From the NCBI GenBank assembly GCA_016200135.1, contig JACQFI010000043.1, forward strand, positions 1 through 64,000: a DNA stretch of 64,000 nucleotides, read 5' to 3'. Of the stretch, positions 8,938 to 16,741 are shown piece after piece (positions within the stretch are counted from its first letter, which is position 1; each line of letters starts with the position of its first letter). The position numbers and the translations under genes were made by a program. Under the pieces are notes generated by a model. That model made no database searches. It worked only from the letters and a program-made list of their open reading frames with translations, and was not told where the DNA came from. Origin of the DNA: Planctomycetota bacterium (lineage in GTDB: Bacteria; Planctomycetota; SZUA-567; H5-PLA8).

Positions 8938-10383
8938 ATGGGCACGCCGAAAGAAGACAACCCGCCCACGGCCACCGCCGCGAGCGATGAAGCCCTCTTT
9001 GAGCGGTTTCAGACGCACGCGGATCAGGAGGCGCTTGGAGTGCTGTGCGACCGGTACCAGGATTTTGCATACCGGGTTGCATATGCACAGAGCGGAAATG
9101 TTTTTCTAGCTGAGGAAACCGTGCAGGAGGCTTTTCTGCAGTTAGCGCGGCGAGGCACCCGGTTTCAGGACAAAGGCCCGGAAAGTTTTCGAGCCTGGTT
9201 TTACGGAGTGATCATGAATTTAGCTCGGAATCTTCGGCGCGTTGAGCATAGAGCCCAACAGCGCGTCAAACGGGCCGGCGAATTGGAGCGTGTAGACGCC
9301 GTAAACGTTCAAGCAAACGCACCGGAGGCCGCCGCCGAGACCCGCGTGGCGCTTGGAAAAGCGCTCGAAGATCTGCAGGAGGATTTGCGCCTGGCCGTAG
9401 TGCTCCATTGCGCGGAAGGACTCACCCAGGCTCAAGTCGGCCAGTTGATGGGCGTGTCGCAGCCGCAGGTTGCGCGACGAGTCGCCCAAGGTTTGGAACA
9501 TCTGCGGAAGCGTCTGGCGCTCGCGGGCGTGGCGCTTTCGGCGAGCGCGATTCCCCACTGCCTTCGCGAAACCGATCTCTTGCGCGCCTCGGCAAACCTG
9601 CGCTCCGCCTTGAGCGAAGTTTGCGGCCGTGCATCCCAAGGCGTACAGAAGGCCGCGGCACGTTCCGTTCGTAGGGCGGCGGCGCGTGGCGGCGCGGCCG
9701 GAAAAGGCGTCATCGCAGCGGCCGCAACGATTTTAGGCGTGGCCGTGGTTTACCTGGCCATGCACGGAGGCCGGAAAGAGGCGCCGCCGCAAGCCCCCGC
9801 CGCTGCGGGTCCGGTGATCCTGACCTGGAATTTCGACCAGGGCATGGGCAACGAGTTCGCCACACGCAATGAATTCCTGAACGATGGCATGCATGCCCTC
9901 TACTCGCTACCGGAATGGCAACCCAAGGGAGGCCTGAGCGATTCGGGCGCCCTGAAGTTCTCGAACCCAGGCTGCAGCATGCTCATAAAGACCGCAGTGC
10001 CCACGGCGCGACTGCCGATCCACGTTGAATTCGAGATGCTGGTGACCGACGCCGATAAACTGGAGATCGGAATTGCGGAAATTGACAATCGGAAGAACTG
10101 GGATCGAGGTCCGCCTCCGAAATCACGGCCGGACCAGTATCGCGTCGCGTGGAAGGCTGGACGCTGGGTGCACGTGGTTCGAGAGATTACCCTGCATAAC
10201 GGCCTTGTAACGACTCAAACCTTATACGACGGAGTGCGTAAGGGGGACTATCGCGAAGATCCCTTGGAGCCTGCCTGGACCGACCCTGCGATACGGCAGT
10301 ACTTCGAGATTTATGGCTACGGATTCGTCATCGACGGCCTGAAGCTTACCTACGGACCGCCTGCGCCACCCGAGACGCATTGA
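8938..10383 (+). CDS. ECF-type sigma factor with transmembrane helix and extracytoplasmic domain
   Basis: A 481-residue fusion. Residues 19-105 are sigma70 region 2 (CDRYQDFAYRVAYAQSG, EETVQEAFLQLARRG, FRAWFYGVIMNLARNLRR). Residues 141-195 are region 4 (DLRLAVVLHCAEGLTQAQVG, MGVSQPQVARRVAQGLEHLR). A basic linker leads to a single hydrophobic helix at about 256-276. Residues 291-481 form a beta-rich domain (ILTWNFDQGMGNEF, HVEFEMLVTDADKLEIGI) resembling lectin/glucanase-type sandwiches. ECF factors usually rely on a separate anti-sigma factor; here a sensor appears fused to the sigma. ATG at 8938 is preferred over an in-frame TTG at 8836, because the latter adds unrelated residues. ThiF- and FeeM-like genes follow at 31 bases and then 60 bases. 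Confidence 0.85.
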   Translation: MGTPKEDNPPTATAASDEALFERFQTHADQEALGVLCDRYQDFAYRVAYAQSGNVFLAEETVQEAFLQLARRGTRFQDKGPESFRAWFYGVIMNLARNLRRVEHRAQQRVKRAGELERVDAVNVQANAPEAAAETRVALGKALEDLQEDLRLAVVLHCAEGLTQAQVGQLMGVSQPQVARRVAQGLEHLRKRLALAGVALSASAIPHCLRETDLLRASANLRSALSEVCGRASQGVQKAAARSVRRAAARGGAAGKGVIAAAATILGVAVVYLAMHGGRKEAPPQAPAAAGPVILTWNFDQGMGNEFATRNEFLNDGMHALYSLPEWQPKGGLSDSGALKFSNPGCSMLIKTAVPTARLPIHVEFEMLVTDADKLEIGIAEIDNRKNWDRGPPPKSRPDQYRVAWKAGRWVHVVREITLHNGLVTTQTLYDGVRKGDYREDPLEPAWTDPAIRQYFEIYGYGFVIDGLKLTYGPPAPPETH

Positions 10384-10414
10384 ACTTCACGGGTTTGGAA
10401 AAGGAGCGACGCTC

Positions 10415-11251
10415 ATGCAAAATGCGGATGCTTATAGCGAGTGGACTTCACGCAACTCCGGGTACCTCGGCGAGGCCGCCCAAGAACGCCTCCGTACCGC
10501 ACGCATACTGATCGCAGGATGCGGGTTGGGCAGCGTCGTGGCGGAGCTGCTGGTGCGGACCGGTTGCACGAATTTCGTGGTGGCCGACGGCGACCGGGTC
10601 GAGGTACACAATCTGAACCGGCAGATGTTCTGCCACGCCGACCTCGGACGGAATAAGGCCGAGGCGTTGGCCGCGCGGCTCGGTGCGATCCATCCGCACA
10701 TCCGCGTCAAAGCCCTGCCGCAGATGCTGGACGAGAGCAATTTGGTGGAGGCATTGCATGGCGTCGATTACGTCGTCGACAGCATCGATTTCCTTGACGC
10801 ACATGCCATCTTAGCGCTGCACCGGCATGCGCGGCAGTTGGGCTTGCCCGTCTTTTCACCCGTGGCCGCGGGTTGGGGCGCGGCGGCGTTTGTGTTCGAC
10901 CCGGCCGGCATGTCTCTGCAGGATCTGGTGGGCGGCGTGGCGCCGCACGAGAACGGCGTTTCCTATGCTTCCCTGTTTATGGAAGTGCTGGAACGATATG
11001 CCGAAGTCCTGCCGCCGTACGTCTCGAAGGTAGTGCAAAGCCAATTCCACCGGATTCGAGATCGCCACCCTTGTCCAATCTCTCAGCTTGGTTCCGGAAC
11101 CTTCACCGCGGCGGCGCTTACCGTTGCGCTCATTACACAACACCTGTCCGGCTCCCCGGTTCCCTGTGCACCGTTTATGATTCAGCTCGATCCGGTGGTC
11201 GGCTCACGGACATTCGCTCCGGAAACAACAACTTTGAAGCAGCCTGCATGA
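10415..11251 (+). CDS. ThiF/E1-like adenylyltransferase
   Basis: A 278-residue protein with the ThiF/MoeB/E1 Rossmann fold. GCGLGS (35-40) is the nucleotide loop, followed by VADGDRVEVHNLNRQMF (Asp and Arg residues for ATP/Mg) and the conserved GRNKAEALAARL. VDYVVDSIDF carries the downstream acidic residue. These enzymes adenylate the C-terminal carboxylate of a small protein or peptide. The paired CxxC zinc motifs of MoeB/ThiF are absent, so the partner is unlikely to be a standard ThiS/MoaD, and no such gene is nearby. AAGGAG lies 8 bases before the ATG. The gene lies 31 bases after the sigma factor stop and 60 bases before the acyltransferase start, suggesting one transcript. Confidence 0.85.
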   Translation: MQNADAYSEWTSRNSGYLGEAAQERLRTARILIAGCGLGSVVAELLVRTGCTNFVVADGDRVEVHNLNRQMFCHADLGRNKAEALAARLGAIHPHIRVKALPQMLDESNLVEALHGVDYVVDSIDFLDAHAILALHRHARQLGLPVFSPVAAGWGAAAFVFDPAGMSLQDLVGGVAPHENGVSYASLFMEVLERYAEVLPPYVSKVVQSQFHRIRDRHPCPISQLGSGTFTAAALTVALITQHLSGSPVPCAPFMIQLDPVVGSRTFAPETTTLKQPA

Positions 11252-11311
11252 GCGCATGTCGTTGGCGAACGATCGCAAGGCCGTCATTCGAGCAAGATGA
11301 GGAGTCATCCA

Positions 11312-12061
11312 ATGCAAGAATTCGGATCGGCCGCGGTAGCTTCGCCCCCCAAACAGAATCGCCGCGGCCTCCAGCATGTGCCGGACGTGGCCATCGCGGC
11401 CACGGTCGAAGACCGCCTCGCAGCGGCTCGACTGGTTGGCAAGCTATATCGGAAGGAAGGGTACCTGCCGGACGACGGCGGATCGGAGGCGCCCTTCCTG
11501 TCCCCGCATCACTTGCGCCCCGAAACCACTGTGTTCGTGGCGCGCGAAAATAACCGCATCGTGGGAACCCTGACGGCCGTAATGGACTCCCCCGAAGGAC
11601 TGCCGTTGGACGCCATTTATCCGAAAGAAGTCGCCGCGCTGCGTGCGCGTCAAAGAGTGCCCTGCGAGCTCTGTTCGCTTGCGGTGGATACGGAGCGCGC
11701 AGACCGTTCCCTGCATCTGGTGTACGGCCTTTTTCGATGCGCCACGGTTTATCTGCTGCATTTCACGGCAATGACGGATGTGTTGATCACCCTCAAGCCG
11801 GCGCACGAAGCGTTCTACCATCGCCTGATGTTCCAGGTTCTCGGCCAGCCTACACTCGATGCCCGGTTTCGAAACGCGCCTACGGTCGCGATGAGCCTGC
11901 AGCGCGAGGACGCATTGCTTGCCGCCCTGGAACACCGGATGGCTATGGTGTTCGGCGTGCCGTCCCACGAAGAACTCGCGGCGGTCGCCCTGCCTCCAAA
12001 AAGGCGAGGGCGCGCGGCCCCAAGCCTGCTCGGCGGTCGCCGCCACGCCATGCGGCGCTGA
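11312..12061 (+). CDS. FeeM-like N-acyl amino acid synthase / GNAT-fold acyltransferase
   Basis: A 249-residue protein of the FeeM/autoinducer-synthase type GNAT superfamily. Visible elements are an N-terminal VEDRLAAARLVGKLYRKEGY, a strand ETTVFVARENNRIVGTLTAV and the core CELCSLAVDTERADRSLHLV. Then come MTDVLITLKPAHEAFYHRLM and FRNAPTVAMSL. FeeM-type enzymes join a fatty acyl group from acyl-ACP to an amino acid amine. ATG at 11312 is chosen over 11297 because GAGGAG ends 7 bases upstream. It is the last gene of the sigma-ThiF-acyltransferase unit. Family assignment is by motif recognition without a search; substrate and product are unknown. Confidence 0.75.
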   Translation: MQEFGSAAVASPPKQNRRGLQHVPDVAIAATVEDRLAAARLVGKLYRKEGYLPDDGGSEAPFLSPHHLRPETTVFVARENNRIVGTLTAVMDSPEGLPLDAIYPKEVAALRARQRVPCELCSLAVDTERADRSLHLVYGLFRCATVYLLHFTAMTDVLITLKPAHEAFYHRLMFQVLGQPTLDARFRNAPTVAMSLQREDALLAALEHRMAMVFGVPSHEELAAVALPPKRRGRAAPSLLGGRRHAMRR

Positions 12062-12162
12062 ACCAACCGCTAGTATACGCCAAGCAGATCGCCGGCCTTA
12101 CGCAACGACCCCATGCGGCCTGATGCCCGCATGCGCTTGCACGTTCCGTTTTTTCAGAATTA
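12062..12162. other. Gap between acyltransferase gene and tRNA-Arg
   Basis: An inverted repeat CATGCGG (12112-12118) / CCGCATG (12127-12133) is followed 15 bases later by six T. This is too far for a good intrinsic terminator, though it may end the acyltransferase transcript. Nothing else is recognised. Confidence 0.3.
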
Positions 12163-12240
12163 TGGCGTACCCGGCAGGATTCGAACCTGCGACCTCAGCC
12201 TTCGCAGGGCTGCGCTCTATCCGGGCTGAGCTACGGGTAC
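12163..12240 (-). tRNA. tRNA-Arg (anticodon GCG)
   Basis: A complete cloverleaf is readable on the minus strand. The acceptor stem GTACCCG/CGGGTAC is perfect, the D stem is GCTC/GAGC, and the anticodon stem CAGCC/GGCTG encloses the loop CTGCGAA. The T stem is GCAGG/CCTGC with loop TTCGAAT. Discriminator G is followed by encoded CCA (12163-12165). The anticodon GCG reads CGC (Arg). The D loop has GG followed by A, matching the A20 identity base of arginine tRNAs. Most bacteria read CGN with an ACG/ICG tRNA, so the G34 form is notable. Confidence 0.93.
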
Positions 12241-12309
12241 GCAAAAAGGCTCAACGAAGGAGGCGTGAGTATCCTCAAAGCAATTCTGATTTCAAGTGAC
12301 GACTGCGGC

Positions 12310-12378
12310 GCGGATTCAGGGCGAAGAATTTAGGATTCATGCCCCGTAGCGCACGCTCCGGCCGTTCCCCGAATCCGC
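12310..12378. repeat. Imperfect inverted repeat downstream of thyX
   Basis: GCGGATTC (12310-12317) is mirrored by GAATCCGC (12371-12378) with a 53-base interior. It lies between the tRNA promoter side and the thyX stop. It could be a dispersed repeat or part of a transcript end; there is no T-tract. Confidence 0.35.
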
Positions 12379-12402
12379 AAGCCTGGATCCCGATCCTTGC
12401 GT

Positions 12403-13359
12403 TCACTTCCACGGTACGGCCATGTTGAGGGATTTAAGTTTGCCTTCGAACTCGGCGCGCTCGCGGTTGCGCTTGAGCGGCTTGTCGCCTTTCTCGCTGC
12501 GTTCGAGCCAGCCGGCCTTCTGCGCGACGGCTTGGGCGTCTTCGGTCTTGCCCGCGCCCAGGCGCTGCATGATCTCGATCTCGATGCGCGTGAGATGCAT
12601 GCCTTCAAAGCGGTAGTCCATGAACGCTTCCCACGCGATCGGGCACCAGCGCTTCATGAACTCGTGACCAAGAACTTTCGCGTACTCGCGGATCTCGAGC
12701 TGCGCGTGGGCGTCCATCCGCAGCGCGATGAAATGCAGCAGATTGTGAAGGTCCACCTTCCAATAGGCTTCGGTATAGGTGGATAGCGGCAGGTCCTTGC
12801 GCGCCTGCTCGCGCGCGATGCCGAGCGCCAGGCGTTCGTTGTAGACGTCGCGCGCGTGCTCCTGCAATTCGCGCTCGCGCTTGGAAAGCTTCTCGCCCTG
12901 GCCTTTTTCGAGAAAACCCGCGCTGCCCTGCTTGCTGTCGGTGCTCTGGGTGCGCCACGCGCCGGGATCGGTCCGTTGCGAGGCGTCGATGGCGATGCTG
13001 TAGCGCGTGGAGTACTCGTTGACGTTGGCCGTACGGTGCCGGATCCATTGGCGCCAGCAGTCCATCGGCACGCGCACGTGGAACTTGATCTCGCACATCT
13101 CGAAGGGCGTCGTGTGGCGGTGGCGCAGGAGGTACCTAATGAGCCCGCGGTCCTCGTTGACTTTCTTCGTGCCGCTGCCGTAGCTCACGCGCGCGGCCTG
13201 CACGATCGAGGCGTCGGAGCCCATGTAATCGACGCAGCGGATGAAGCCGTCGTCGAGGACCTTGAAGGGCACGCCCAGGACCGCATCGAGTTCCGGCGCG
13301 GGGACGCGTTGCACGCGCTGGGCTTCTTCTTTTTGGGGTACGTCGGACTCTTCGGACAT
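12403..13359 (-). CDS. thyX: Flavin-dependent thymidylate synthase
   Basis: Makes dTMP from dUMP using methylene-tetrahydrofolate, FAD and NADPH. The 318-residue product contains the ThyX signature RHR-X7-S at residues 107-117 (RHRTANVNEYS), plus RHRHTTPFEMCEIKFHV upstream and the C-terminal active-site region EIREYAKVLGHEFMKRWCP. It is about 80-100 residues longer than compact ThyX enzymes. The extra length is an N-terminal charged tail, a long charged insert (about 125-175) and a basic C-terminal tail after residue 275. No thyA is seen in the window. A dispersed repeat lies just upstream. Confidence 0.95.
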   Translation of the reverse strand: MSEESDVPQKEEAQRVQRVPAPELDAVLGVPFKVLDDGFIRCVDYMGSDASIVQAARVSYGSGTKKVNEDRGLIRYLLRHRHTTPFEMCEIKFHVRVPMDCWRQWIRHRTANVNEYSTRYSIAIDASQRTDPGAWRTQSTDSKQGSAGFLEKGQGEKLSKRERELQEHARDVYNERLALGIAREQARKDLPLSTYTEAYWKVDLHNLLHFIALRMDAHAQLEIREYAKVLGHEFMKRWCPIAWEAFMDYRFEGMHLTRIEIEIMQRLGAGKTEDAQAVAQKAGWLERSEKGDKPLKRNRERAEFEGKLKSLNMAVPWK

Positions 13360-13377
13360 CTCGAACTCCTCAACGCC

Positions 13378-13410
13378 TTTTCACCACAGAGAGCACAGAG
13401 GACACGGAGA
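13378..13410 (+). repeat. Dispersed repeat, 'CACCACAGAGAGCACAGAGG' type
   Basis: An A/G/C-biased stretch beginning TTTTCACCACAGAGAG with AGAGGACACGGAGA at its end. It belongs to the loose family of intergenic sequences of this kind often seen in environmental genomes. Related copies occur here at 13864-13896 (opposite orientation) and 54761-54854. Recognised by pattern only. Confidence 0.5.
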
Positions 13411-13481
13411 ACGGCCGGAAAGTTCAAATCATGGCCTTGGAATGGGGTCTGTCAAGACGGTGAAAAACGGCCTGGTTTAAA

Positions 13482-13850
13482 TCAGGATGTCTGGGGTCCG
13501 GATGTCACTCTATCTTGGCGGCACTGCCACCATTCCCAAACGCCAACTAAGATTAGCATCGTTAAAGCAGCCACTCCTAAATCGACTACGATGAAAATGA
13601 CCTCTGCAAGGCCGAAGTATCCACTGTACCATCTAACAATCGTTGTCCGATCTGGATCACCATCATGTGAAACCTTGCCAACTTCTAAAGGCCATCCGTA
13701 TACTGTTTCAGTCAATCTTGGATTGTCTGGATGCCTCCTTATTCTGAAATTCAGCAACGCCAAGCCACCCGCTACAAACATCAATACGACGCAAGTCGAT
13801 AGATGAAGCTGAAACCACCGTCGCTTGGATGGTGTTTGAGGAGGTTCCAT
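13482..13850 (-). CDS. Small membrane protein with WFQLHLST N-terminus
   Basis: A 122-residue product starting MEPPQTPSKRRWFQLHLSTC. A first helix covers about 16-35 (STCVVLMFVAGGLALLNF) and a second about 83-104 (EVIFIVVDLGVAALTMLILV). A short outer loop is rich in charged and aromatic residues. The frame stays open upstream to 14516, but that part is antisense to the SDR gene. The ATG at 13850 begins the recognisable family sequence; no clear Shine-Dalgarno is seen. A related N-terminus (KRFLRFHLSTLI) occurs at 35526. It sits between two oppositely oriented dispersed-repeat copies. Function unknown. Confidence 0.65.
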   Translation of the reverse strand: MEPPQTPSKRRWFQLHLSTCVVLMFVAGGLALLNFRIRRHPDNPRLTETVYGWPLEVGKVSHDGDPDRTTIVRWYSGYFGLAEVIFIVVDLGVAALTMLILVGVWEWWQCRQDRVTSGPQTS

Positions 13851-13863
13851 ATCCGTTTCCGCC

Positions 13864-13896
13864 GTTCTTTGCGCCTGAGCGTCTTTGCGCGAGACG
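13864..13896 (-). repeat. Dispersed repeat, 'GCGCAAAGACGCTCAGGCGC' type
   Basis: Read on the minus strand this gives GTCTCGCGCAAAGACGCTCA and then GGCGCAAAGAAC. It is the mirror-side partner of the repeat at 13378-13410, so the small membrane gene between them is flanked by inverted copies of related low-complexity sequence. Confidence 0.45.
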
Positions 13897-13906
13897 GCCG
13901 TTCCGT

Positions 13907-14620
13907 TCACCCCGCGATACGCGCATCGAGCGTGAACACCTGCCCCGAGGCCGCCGGATTTTCCAAGAGATCGGCGACGAAACGCGCCACGGCGTCTGCG
14001 GGCGCGGTGTCCGCCTTGAGCACGTTCTTCTTCCTTGCGGCTGCGACAAACTCGGGACTGGCCGCGCGGCCCATGGCGGAATCGGGCACGAACGGCGGCA
14101 CGACCGCGTTCACGCGCACGCCCGACGGCCCCCATTCGCGCGCGAGCGACTTCGCCAGCGCCAGCAGGCCCGACTGCGCCATGGCGTACGCCGCGCCGCC
14201 GGCTCGGCCGCTCAGACCCGCGTGCGATGAGACGAAGACGACGCTTCCGCCGCGCTGTTTGATGAACTGCCGGGCGAGATGTTTGCAAAGCAGGAAGGGC
14301 GCAGTGAGGTCCACCGCGAGCACTTCGCGCAGGTCTTCGTCCTTCTGCGTCAGCACGGACGCGTCTCTCGAGATTCCTGCCGCCCAGATAAGCGCGTCGA
14401 TGCGGCCAAGTGCGGCCACTGCATCTTTCGCAAGTTTCTCGATCTGTGCCGCATCGCGAAAGTCCGCGGTGAACACAGGCGTGGCGGAAGGAGCGCAACG
14501 GTCCGGATGCATGCATGCCTGCTGGGCGAGCTTCCAGCCTCGCGTGTTCAACTCGCGGGCCATTGCACCCCCGATCGTGCCGGAAGCGCCGAGAACCAAG
14601 GCCGTGCGCGTTTCGTTCAT
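13907..14620 (-). CDS. SDR-family protein lacking the catalytic lysine
   Basis: A 237-residue short-chain dehydrogenase/reductase-fold protein. The NAD(P) loop is GASGTIGGAMARELN near the N-terminus, and SVVFVSSHAGLSG supplies the Ser region. The active-site segment is AAYAMAQSGLLALAKSLAREWG: the usual YxxxK reads YAMAQ, with Gln (CAG) in place of Lys. The usual NNAG is WAAG. The C-terminal RVNAVVPPFVPDS is typical of FabG-like proteins. The start at ATG 14620 gives a proper Rossmann N-terminus; the frame runs on to 14704. It may be a non-catalytic or altered-chemistry member. It is not near fab genes. Confidence 0.85.
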   Translation of the reverse strand: MNETRTALVLGASGTIGGAMARELNTRGWKLAQQACMHPDRCAPSATPVFTADFRDAAQIEKLAKDAVAALGRIDALIWAAGISRDASVLTQKDEDLREVLAVDLTAPFLLCKHLARQFIKQRGGSVVFVSSHAGLSGRAGGAAYAMAQSGLLALAKSLAREWGPSGVRVNAVVPPFVPDSAMGRAASPEFVAAARKKNVLKADTAPADAVARFVADLLENPAASGQVFTLDARIAG

Positions 14621-14758
14621 GGGCAGAACGTAACCCGGCGCGAGGCCATTTTCCACGCCCGCGATTCTTTCAAACATGCGCATTGCAATCGCTTCGAGAC
14701 GCACAATACTCTTGAACGACCACGTAGCCTATAAAACCATGGGCTGGAGATTCTATTC

Positions 14759-15898
14759 ATGCGCCTCCTGAACGCCATTTTTCCGGTCTGCCTGACCTGC
14801 AGCTTCCTGATCGCGCCCGCATTGCCGGCGGAAAAGGCGCCCGACGAGAAAAAGGTGCGCGCGCAGATCGACGAATGCATTCAGGCGTTCGCCGCAAAGG
14901 ACAAGAAAGCCACCTTGGGCCTGCTCGAAGAGTGCCTCGGGCTCTCCATCTCGTACGGCGCACCCTCCTACAACAACGGCGATCGCGACGGCTGTTACGC
15001 CTTCTACTTCAAGACCATGACGGACCTCGTCGCCGCGTTCTCAGGAGAAGGCAAGGCCACGCCAATAGCGGCAAAGGAATTGAAAGAGTTCGCGGCCTGT
15101 CTGGCCCGCGCGGATAAACTCCAGACGACCGACGACAAGGCCTGGGCCCTGCGCTTCGGCTGGGACAAGGCGGCGATCGCCTGGGAGTCGGATGCCGCGC
15201 GTGCGGCCGCGCTGGTGGACCTGGGCAAGGAAAACTACTTTCGCGGGCACTTCGCCGCCGCCGAGACCGCTCTTCGCGAAGCGGCGGAACTATATCCTGA
15301 AATCTGCGGGCATTTTCGCGAGCGCGTGCCGATCTCCGCGAGCATGGCCGTGATGCTGCTCGCCGAACCGCTCTTCGCGCAAACAAAGTTCAAAGAAGCG
15401 GCGGAGGCCCTGCAGTCCGGCCTGGAGGCTCTCCCCGATTGGCCCACGTACGAATTCAACCTGCAGCAGTTTTATTCGGCGCCCGCGACCCAGGATGCGC
15501 TCGTGAAGAAACTCGAGGCCGCCGTGCAGGAAAAACCCAACGACGCCGCGCTTCGCCTGCTGCTGGGCTACCAGTATTTCTTCACCGACAAGAAAGAGAA
15601 CGGACAAGCCGAGTTCGCGAAGACGCTCGAATTGGATCCCGCGAACGTCGCCGCCAAGCAGTTCCGAAAACTCACGCCGGACTCGCCCGAGCAGAAAGAG
15701 ATCGCCGAGCGCCTGAAGGATTTGAGCGCCGAAGATTTCGACAAGCGCCAAGCGGCCACGGACAAGTTGAAGGCCTATGGCCGCTGGGCGATTCAAGCGC
15801 TCAGGACGGCGGCCAAGACTTCAAAGGACCCGGAGGTCCGCAGCCGCTGCATGGAATTGCTAAAGCCGCTGGTCGGGAAAGAGGGCGAAGGCGAATAG
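14759..15898 (+). CDS. Secreted TPR-repeat protein
   Basis: A 379-residue protein with a signal peptide (about residues 1-24, LLNAIFPVCLTCSFLIAPALPA). Helical TPR-type repeats follow: ENYFRGHFAAAETALREAAE, LFAQTKFKEAAEALQSGLEA, NDAALRLLLGYQYFFTDKKE and GQAEFAKTLELDPANVAAKQ. The C-terminal LSAEDFDKRQAATDKLKAYG resembles a HEAT-like module found in other secreted proteins of this genome (compare KLATQDFDARENTVQRLVTRG near 1490). It is probably a periplasmic scaffold. No catalytic motif is seen. It starts 138 bases after the divergent SDR gene. Confidence 0.75.
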   Translation: MRLLNAIFPVCLTCSFLIAPALPAEKAPDEKKVRAQIDECIQAFAAKDKKATLGLLEECLGLSISYGAPSYNNGDRDGCYAFYFKTMTDLVAAFSGEGKATPIAAKELKEFAACLARADKLQTTDDKAWALRFGWDKAAIAWESDAARAAALVDLGKENYFRGHFAAAETALREAAELYPEICGHFRERVPISASMAVMLLAEPLFAQTKFKEAAEALQSGLEALPDWPTYEFNLQQFYSAPATQDALVKKLEAAVQEKPNDAALRLLLGYQYFFTDKKENGQAEFAKTLELDPANVAAKQFRKLTPDSPEQKEIAERLKDLSAEDFDKRQAATDKLKAYGRWAIQALRTAAKTSKDPEVRSRCMELLKPLVGKEGEGE

Positions 15899-15919
15899 GC
15901 TGTCGGCCGAATGGCCAGG

Positions 15920-16684
15920 CTATTTCCGTTCCACAATCTTCCAGTCCGTGATCTCGAAGATCTCTTTGATCTCCCCAAGCTTGTCATCTTTCGAGACGGT
16001 CTCGGAGCGGACGATCTCGCCGGGAACGGCAGGGCTGCGCCAGATTACGGCCTTCTCACCCAACTCCTTATCTTCCGACTCGTAGACGTTGCATTCGATC
16101 TTGCGGTCCTTGCTGGTGAGCGCCGCTTTCTCGCGAACTAAAAGCTCGACCACCGGCTTGGTCATCTTGCCGTTCTCGTTGATCCCGGATTCCGTGCGGA
16201 TGCGCAGGCCCTCGCCGCTTACCGCGATCCGCTGCATGGCCTGCTCGTCCGGCTTGCTGAATTCATAAACGGTGCAGTCGAACTCCTTGCCCGCGGCTTT
16301 GATCTTTTCTTTACCGACGATTCGCGGCGCGCCCAAGCTATCCTTCGTGTTCGCATCTTGAAGAACGCACTCTGGCGCGACAAGAAGGTACTTCATCTCG
16401 CCGACCTTAACTCGCTTCTCGCCTTCACCTTGGTAGATCGCGACGGTGCAGTCCTTGTCGGTAACTTCCGTGAGTTCCGCATCGCCCGCTTGATCGGTCT
16501 TGGTCTCTTTGCCCGCGAGAATCACGTGCCGGGTCTGGTGCGAGGTCCCTGCGCTGAATTTCGCCCAAGCGTGTTTAGCGGGATCGAACTTGGCGGGGGT
16601 TTCCGGCGGCTGCGGTGCGGCGACCGGTTCTTCAGCAAGAACCACTGGGCAGACAAGAAAGGCGAATACCGTCAGAAATCGCAT
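15920..16684 (-). CDS. Secreted protein of unknown function
   Basis: A 254-residue protein with a signal peptide (MRFLTVFAFLVCPVVLAEE). The mature part is beta-rich, with alternating Lys/Glu strands (KVGEMKYLLVAP, KIKAAGKEFDCTVYEFSKPD, DRKIECNVYESEDKELGEKA) and four Cys residues. No known domain is recognised. It converges on the TPR gene (21 bases between stops) and is followed on the same strand by nothing closely linked. Confidence 0.7.
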   Translation of the reverse strand: MRFLTVFAFLVCPVVLAEEPVAAPQPPETPAKFDPAKHAWAKFSAGTSHQTRHVILAGKETKTDQAGDAELTEVTDKDCTVAIYQGEGEKRVKVGEMKYLLVAPECVLQDANTKDSLGAPRIVGKEKIKAAGKEFDCTVYEFSKPDEQAMQRIAVSGEGLRIRTESGINENGKMTKPVVELLVREKAALTSKDRKIECNVYESEDKELGEKAVIWRSPAVPGEIVRSETVSKDDKLGEIKEIFEITDWKIVERK

Positions 16685-16741
16685 TGCTGCTTTTGAATAA
16701 CTCCGGCCCGCCGTTCTTCGTTTCTCTGTAGTGAACGCCGC

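Noticed and set aside
10415..12061. Bacterial ubiquitin-like conjugation (Bil-type) operon
   Set aside because: An E1-like protein is present, but no E2, ubiquitin-like or JAB peptidase gene is adjacent.
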